Assembly: GCA_030146285.1 (NCBI GenBank)
Contig: JASLBZ010000033.1
Coordinates: 1-11,268 of the forward strand
Origin: Neisseriaceae bacterium
Lineage (GTDB): Bacteria; Pseudomonadota; Gammaproteobacteria; Burkholderiales; Neisseriaceae
Reading direction: 5' to 3'
DNA: 11,268 nucleotides
The notes beneath the pieces are model-generated. The model worked only from the letters and a program-made list of their open reading frames with translations, ran no database searches and had not been told where the DNA came from. Shown here piece by piece: positions 6,980 through 11,268 of this stretch (position 1 is its first letter; every line of letters starts with the position of its first letter). A program made the translations under genes and the position numbers.

Positions 6980-7648
6980 TTAATGAAAACGGGTTCGCTT
7001 GGCCCAGTAATCACCAAAGGCTTGCATCGCTTGTACAATGACAATCAAAGTCACAACTGTAATCGCCATCGCCACATTGTCAAAACGCTGGTAGCCATAA
7101 TTCAATGCCAAATCACCGACCCCACCACCGCCAACAGCACCAGCCATGGCCGTTGCACCCACCAAGGTAATGCTCGCTGCAGTCAGGCTTAAAATCAAAG
7201 AGGATTTGGCCTCTGGCAAAATAAAATGCCAAACAATTTGCCATGTGGTTGCCCCCATGGATTCTGCTGCTTCGATAATGCCTGAGTGCACACTTAACAA
7301 TGAGTTTTCAATCAAACGTGCTGTATAAGGTGCAATGAAAATCACCAAGGGCACAATGGCCGCAGTTGTGCCAATCGAAGTACCTACAATCGCACGGGTA
7401 AATGGAATAATCGCAACCAACAAAATAATAAATGGCAATGAGCGAATAATATTAATCGTTGGGTTTAAAATTCGATAAATAATGGGTTTTTCCCAAATGC
7501 CATTAGGACGTGTTAACACCAACAAAACACCCATGATGATGCCCAAAATAGAACCAATCACCAAGGCCACGGCCACCATGACAAACGTTTGTGACATTGC
7601 CAATACAAATTGCTTACTGGTTAATGCCGTCTCGAACCATTGACTCAT
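6980..7648 (-). CDS. metI: MetI-type ABC transporter permease (methionine family)
   Basis: This is the membrane subunit of a methionine-uptake-family (MUT) ABC importer; two copies pair with two MetN ATPases in the inner membrane. The 222 residues have about five hydrophobic helices (roughly 18-45, 58-80, 88-110, 150-172 and 192-212). The coupling loop that contacts the ATPase is EAAESMGATTWQ (126-137) with the conserved EAA...G pattern. The family-typical AGAVGGGGVGDLALNYGYQRF segment (169-189) is intact. The ATG overlaps the metN stop as ATGA, and AGGGGA precedes it inside metN, so translation should be coupled. This is the last gene of the operon. The usual next gene, the MetQ lipoprotein, is absent. 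The symbol reflects family; the transported substrate may not be methionine. Confidence 0.93.
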   Translation of the reverse strand: MSQWFETALTSKQFVLAMSQTFVMVAVALVIGSILGIIMGVLLVLTRPNGIWEKPIIYRILNPTINIIRSLPFIILLVAIIPFTRAIVGTSIGTTAAIVPLVIFIAPYTARLIENSLLSVHSGIIEAAESMGATTWQIVWHFILPEAKSSLILSLTAASITLVGATAMAGAVGGGGVGDLALNYGYQRFDNVAMAITVVTLIVIVQAMQAFGDYWAKRTRFH

Positions 7649-8658
7649 GCTTGTCCCCTATTCACACCCACACCACGGTTTTTCAAAAATGCCACAGCCT
7701 CGACAACATCGTCTTGCTCACCGACCAATTGCACGAACATGCTGCCCAACACCACGCCACCAATTTCACGTTGATTGGCAAACAAAATATTCACTTTAAC
7801 CTTACCTTGCAGCATCAACTCATTGACTACAGGCTCTTTGGCCGACTGCCCCAAAAATTCCAAACGATACACATGTTCTTGTTGTTCCAAGCTGTGCAAA
7901 ATGCGCTCTGGTATTTCTTCATTTAATACGGTATTCACAAATTTTTTGGTGGTCGCATGCTGAGGACTGGCAAAAATATCCAAAACAATGCCAGACTCCA
8001 CCACATGACCATTTTCCATCACCGCCACTTTATGACATACCTGCTCAATGACTTCCATCTCGTGGGTAACCAATAAGATGGTGATTTTTTGCTCACGGTT
8101 AATTTTTTTAAGCAAACTCAAAATAGATTGTGTGGTTTGTGGGTCCAATGCCGATGTTGCTTCATCACACAATAAAATCTTGGGGTTGTTAATCAATGCC
8201 CGTGCAATGCCAACTCTTTGTTTTTGGCCACCTGACAATTGATTTGGATGGCTGTGCTTTTTATCGCTTAATTCCACATATTCCAAAATGGCATCGACAC
8301 GCTCATCCATTTCTTTTTTATCCACGCCAGAGAGTAACAAAGGCATGGCCACATTTTGCGCCACGGTTTTGGTTTCCAGTAAATTAAAGTGCTGGAAAAT
8401 CATGCCTATGCTTTTTTTGTGTGCCCGTTCATCGGCAGGGCTTAACTTGGCCACATTGACGCCGTTGACAATCACTTCGCCCGAACTTGGACGTTCTAAT
8501 TGATTGACCAAGCGAATCAATGAGCTTTTGCCCGCGCCACTGTAGCCAATAAAACCAAAGATATCGCCTTCGTTGACTTGTAAGTTAATGTCTTTTAAAG
8601 CATGGAGCTCTTGCTTGTCTTTGGTATAAAATTTATCAATATTCTTAAAGGTAATCAT
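7645..8658 (-). CDS. metN: MetN-type ABC transporter ATPase with C-terminal NIL domain
   Basis: This subunit hydrolyses ATP to drive import through MetI. The 337 residues contain Walker A GYSGAGKS (38-45), Q-loop Q89, the signature LSGGQ (141-145), Walker B ILLCDE (161-166) and the switch histidine H199. After about residue 265 comes a NIL domain, with the eponymous Asn-Ile-Leu at 290-292 followed by a GGVVGS-like turn. In E. coli MetNI this domain binds methionine and inhibits transport when the cell is replete, so similar feedback is likely if the ligand is a methionine-like compound. The gene begins 3 nt after the monooxygenase stop and overlaps metI by 4 nt. The Shine-Dalgarno (GGA) is weak, which suggests translational coupling. 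Confidence 0.94.
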   Translation of the reverse strand: MITFKNIDKFYTKDKQELHALKDINLQVNEGDIFGFIGYSGAGKSSLIRLVNQLERPSSGEVIVNGVNVAKLSPADERAHKKSIGMIFQHFNLLETKTVAQNVAMPLLLSGVDKKEMDERVDAILEYVELSDKKHSHPNQLSGGQKQRVGIARALINNPKILLCDEATSALDPQTTQSILSLLKKINREQKITILLVTHEMEVIEQVCHKVAVMENGHVVESGIVLDIFASPQHATTKKFVNTVLNEEIPERILHSLEQQEHVYRLEFLGQSAKEPVVNELMLQGKVKVNILFANQREIGGVVLGSMFVQLVGEQDDVVEAVAFLKNRGVGVNRGQA

Positions 8659-8661
8659 GGT

Positions 8662-10125
8662 TTATCCAAGCGCCTTGGCACTGTTAACTCGTAATTGATA
8701 AGGCACAGCGACTGTCCACTCATCGCCTAGCAACTCATTTTCTGTACTGGTCTTAACCAAATTCATGTGCTCATCAAAATGCTCTAAATACAAGCGAGCA
8801 CAAATATCATCGGCAAGCATTTGTGCGCCTTTATTGGTTCCTGGAATCAATCCAATCACAGGCCCCATGCTCACAGACGCGCTTAAATTAAAGCAATACA
8901 AGCGATCCAAACCCAATAAAGTGTCATTTTTTTTATTTTGTAGTTGAAAGCATGTGCCCAAATAAGGATGAGAAGCCAAACCAGCATTCTCTTCTGAAGC
9001 TGGAGCTTGGTATGCTTCTTGCCATGTTTTAATGTGTGGGGCAATGCGTTTGAACGCGTCGTTTTTATTCCATGAAATGCGGTAACCGGTCGCCAAAATC
9101 AAATGATCCACCACAAATGTGGCAGCGCCTGAAGCAATGTGAAGTTTGCCTTGCTCTAGACGCACGCCGTGAACGGGGCTGTCAAAATTAAAGTAGGCAT
9201 TCTCATGCTCGGACACTCGTAAGGTACTGCCATGCGGTGCGGGGGTTTTCGCCTTGGCGACGTAGTCGCTGTAATGCCATTTTTGTGCATCGCTAAAGGC
9301 TTGGTAAGCACTGGTAAAACCCGGACTGCCCGCTACTTTGCCTCGATTAACCCGGGGCATATCGGCACTGCGAATCAAAATTTCAACCGATTTAGCACCA
9401 TTTTCCAAAGCAGTAGCAGAACTGTCCATGGCACCTGCGCTGTAACCCACGACAGCAACATCCAAGCCTTTAAAGCGACTGTAATCGCTGCCTGCATAAG
9501 AATGTTCCCAGTGTGCTTTTGGAATTCCTTGGACAAAATCAGGAATATTGGCTTCGCTAAAAGACTCCATTCCCATGGCCAAAACCACATAATCTGCTTG
9601 GTATTGCACGATGCCAGTGGGTGTTTGTAGTGTTAACAAACTGCCTGAAGATGCCACCTCCAAATCAAGCAAACAGTGCTCATTGAATAAATGAGGCTCA
9701 GTGATTTTTTTGTACCACTGCAAATACTCACCCCACTGCAAACGGGGAATCTTATCCAAAGCCGCCCAAGCTTCTTGGCCCCATTGCGCCAAAAACCACG
9801 CCTGAAAAGTCAACGATGGCGATGCCATAGCAGGGCCTTCCACATGCTTAGGTGAACGCAAGGTTTGCATCAAGGCAGGCTGAATCCATGGGCCTTCTTG
9901 GCCATCAGCAGCTTGTTCAAACACCATAGCTTGTATGCCTTTGAGCTTAAGTGCAAAAGCAGCTGCAATGCCTGACATGCCACCACCAATAATGGCAACG
10001 TTAATGTGCTGTACATTGTTCGTGCTATTTTTTGGTAAAACCCAATTGTTCACGGGCATATTCAGATACTGCAAATCCAATTGAATCTGTGCTTCTAGCG
10101 CAGCCAAACCGGTTAAAACTGTCAT
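8662..10125 (-). CDS. Flavin-dependent (FMO-like) NAD(P)H monooxygenase
   Basis: This is a predicted soluble FAD- and NAD(P)H-dependent oxygenase that inserts oxygen at a nitrogen, sulfur or carbon atom; the substrate is unknown. The 487 residues show an FAD Rossmann motif GGGMSG (47-52) after VAIIG, a second dinucleotide motif VVGYSAGAMD (225-234) for NAD(P)H, and the ATG motif LILATGYR (342-349). The canonical FMO/BVMO fingerprint FxGxxxHxxxY/W is not cleanly present: the FVQG...HWEHSY segment (197-210) sits in its place with altered spacing. A C-terminal segment with SVSMGPVIGLIPGTNKGAQ (417-435) probably closes the FAD site. It starts 3 nt after the CMD gene, with AAGGA placed inside the end of that gene. 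Close packing with MetNI suggests it acts on the imported compound. The broad family is sure, the reaction is not. Confidence 0.82.
   Translation of the reverse strand: MTVLTGLAALEAQIQLDLQYLNMPVNNWVLPKNSTNNVQHINVAIIGGGMSGIAAAFALKLKGIQAMVFEQAADGQEGPWIQPALMQTLRSPKHVEGPAMASPSLTFQAWFLAQWGQEAWAALDKIPRLQWGEYLQWYKKITEPHLFNEHCLLDLEVASSGSLLTLQTPTGIVQYQADYVVLAMGMESFSEANIPDFVQGIPKAHWEHSYAGSDYSRFKGLDVAVVGYSAGAMDSSATALENGAKSVEILIRSADMPRVNRGKVAGSPGFTSAYQAFSDAQKWHYSDYVAKAKTPAPHGSTLRVSEHENAYFNFDSPVHGVRLEQGKLHIASGAATFVVDHLILATGYRISWNKNDAFKRIAPHIKTWQEAYQAPASEENAGLASHPYLGTCFQLQNKKNDTLLGLDRLYCFNLSASVSMGPVIGLIPGTNKGAQMLADDICARLYLEHFDEHMNLVKTSTENELLGDEWTVAVPYQLRVNSAKALG
9873..9884 (+). repeat. Degenerate DNA uptake sequence (11 of 12)
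   Basis: AGGCAGGCTGAA differs from AGGCAGCCTGAA at one base, a C to G change next to the CTG core. It lies antisense in the monooxygenase gene. A weaker 10-of-12 relative, AAACTGCCTGAA, occurs at 9638-9649 in the same gene. Either could be a decayed copy or a chance match. Confidence 0.4.
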
Positions 10126-10128
10126 GAC

Positions 10129-11259
10129 TTATTCCTTGCCCTCTTGGCTGATTTCAAATGGTTCACCCAAAGACAACATCAAACGGTTGGCCCAAGAGAA
10201 AAAGGCTGTGGATTGAATCAAATCCAACAATTCAAGTTCAGACAAACCCAAAGCACGCAAATCATCAATCTGGCTGCGATTCGCTTGGGTTGGTGTTGCC
10301 GTTAAACTGACCACCAATGCCGTCATTTTCAACAAGCGCTCATCAAAATTGTGGGCCAAAACCTCACCAGCAGGCGTGTTTAATAATTGATGTACATCAT
10401 CAAAACGCTCTTTGGCATATTGGATGGCTTTGCGTGCATGCACTGAAGCACAATAAATACAACCGTTAACCTTACTCACAGCCGTTGCAGCAAATTCACG
10501 CTCCCAACGTGGTAATCCTTTGCCTGTATAAAATACGCCGCGGTCAATTAAAGTGCGAATCTCCAAAATCTTACTTTGGTGTGCCAATAGCAAGAAATAC
10601 GCTGAGTTTATTTGTCCGAATTTCTTCATCACACTGGCTTCATCTTCACTTAAATCAGCTGCATCTCGTGCCGATAACCAAGGCTCCCAATCCAAAGCAT
10701 CGGTTGTGTATGCCGTCGGTGCTTGTTGTCCTTGGGCTGTTTTGGCTTCTTGGTTCCAACGCCCAGCCACAATGGCCACATGCTCATGGCTCGTGTTTTC
10801 GCCATTGAATAAACGCAAACCTTCGAGCAAACGGGCTTGGTAGGTAATGAATGCTGTCAATTGTGCCAACAACACAATATCTGCAGCACTCAAGCCACAA
10901 GACAACATGGCATTGACCAAGCTGATATTGGCATTTTTGGGTTGAGTGGTAACCACATCCACATACGCTAAGGCAGCCTGAAAGAATGGCACATCCAAAT
11001 CGGGAGCTTCGCTGTTTTCACGCAAAGCCTGTGCATAAAACTCAGCCAACAATGTACAGCCCGAAACTTCAGCCACATGTTGGGCAATGAATTGCCTAAA
11101 TGCCAAAGTCAATGCTTTTGAGGGTGCAAAAAAAATGCTTTCAAAAGCAGCTTGGGTGTTTTCTGTGGCAACATCTCGCTCTAAACGTGCATTTGCCAAT
11201 GCAGAATCGGCAGAAATAGCCAATAAATTGTGGATTAAATCGGGTGCATTTTTGTTCAT
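10129..11259 (-). CDS. Tandem CMD/AhpD-like alkylhydroperoxidase-domain protein (two-domain fusion)
   Basis: The 376 residues are two carboxymuconolactone decarboxylase (CMD)-fold halves. The C-terminal half (about 185-368) has E255, C267, C270 and H274 in ENGCIYCASVH-like context. The 12/3/4 spacing equals the E118/C130/C133/H137 set of mycobacterial AhpD, so a thiol peroxidase or redox-relay activity is likely. The N-terminal half (about 1-155) aligns without gaps around C68, but the partners are lost (Q56, L71, Y75), so it is probably structural. From memory the halves resemble two NCBIfam families usually encoded separately, the Avi_7170-type CMD proteins (N-half) and Avi_7169-type alkylhydroperoxidases (C-half), found beside flavin monooxygenases and ABC importers. 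GGA precedes the ATG. The start overlaps a possible upstream stop as ATGA. A DNA uptake sequence lies at 10971-10982. Confidence 0.85.
   Translation of the reverse strand: MNKNAPDLIHNLLAISADSALANARLERDVATENTQAAFESIFFAPSKALTLAFRQFIAQHVAEVSGCTLLAEFYAQALRENSEAPDLDVPFFQAALAYVDVVTTQPKNANISLVNAMLSCGLSAADIVLLAQLTAFITYQARLLEGLRLFNGENTSHEHVAIVAGRWNQEAKTAQGQQAPTAYTTDALDWEPWLSARDAADLSEDEASVMKKFGQINSAYFLLLAHQSKILEIRTLIDRGVFYTGKGLPRWEREFAATAVSKVNGCIYCASVHARKAIQYAKERFDDVHQLLNTPAGEVLAHNFDERLLKMTALVVSLTATPTQANRSQIDDLRALGLSELELLDLIQSTAFFSWANRLMLSLGEPFEISQEGKE
10971..10982 (+). repeat. DNA uptake sequence, Kingella-like form, inside the CMD gene
   Basis: The plus strand reads AGGCAGCCTGAA, exact over 12 bases and identical to the copies at 4669-4680 and 6755-6766. 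It is antisense to the CMD gene, within its N-terminal half. Confidence 0.75.
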
Positions 11260-11268
11260 TTTCCAGCC

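Noticed and set aside
6959..7000. SAM riboswitch or MetJ box controlling metNI
   Set aside because: There is no leader between the monooxygenase and metN (3 nt), and tandem MetJ-like boxes were not seen. Any such control would lie beyond the right edge.
7591..7926. Plus-strand open frame of 111 codons across the metI/metN junction
   Set aside because: It is antisense to the conserved end of metN and start of metI, both with clear domain evidence. No initiation signal was seen.
9232..9630. Plus-strand open frame of 132 codons antisense to the monooxygenase
   Set aside because: It lies wholly inside a well-supported gene on the other strand, shows no family motif, and has no ribosome site or promoter. 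It reads as a shadow of the FAD-binding enzyme.

Overview
The window is a piece of bacterial chromosome from a moderately AT-rich (by eye low-to-mid 40s % GC) Gram-negative. The best taxonomic clue is a short repeat. The 12-mer AGGCAGCCTGAA occurs exactly three times and its sister AGGCTGCCTGAA once. From memory these match two dialects of the Neisseriaceae DNA uptake sequence (Kingella-type and Simonsiella-type). A PepN whose N-terminus recalls neisserial PepN and the presence of GrxB fit a naturally transformable, low-GC member of the Neisseriaceae. I cannot name a genus.

Layout from left to right: an AT-rich edge and a terminator (1-160). Three leftward genes follow: a 2-Cys peroxiredoxin (195-812), a DUF1275/YoaK-like membrane protein (910-1803) and aminopeptidase N, pepN (1849-4476). 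Next is a 307-bp gap holding an uptake sequence and a strong terminator, then a leftward RimJ/RimL-type acetyltransferase (start chosen at 5314). This is divergent from two rightward genes: an exported protein of unknown function (5540-6169) and glutaredoxin 2, grxB (6265-6912). A bidirectional hairpin terminator (6930-6958) separates grxB from a convergent, tightly packed leftward operon that fills 6980 to the right edge.

That operon is the most interesting part. Its order of transcription is a double-domain CMD/AhpD-like protein, then a flavin-dependent monooxygenase, then metN and metI. The junctions are a 3-nt gap, a 3-nt gap and an ATGA overlap. A MetNI-type methionine importer is thus co-expressed with two redox enzymes, and no substrate-binding protein (metQ) follows metI. 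The combination suggests uptake and oxidative breakdown of an organosulfur compound or modified amino acid, not simple methionine scavenging. The CMD protein is an internal duplication with one intact and one degenerate AhpD-like active site. The operon probably begins beyond the right edge, where the missing binding protein and further enzymes would be expected.

The other genes are housekeeping or stress functions: peroxide removal, thiol redox, peptide turnover and N-acetylation. The acetyltransferase has a near-consensus promoter with an intrinsic-terminator-like hairpin directly after the predicted transcription start.
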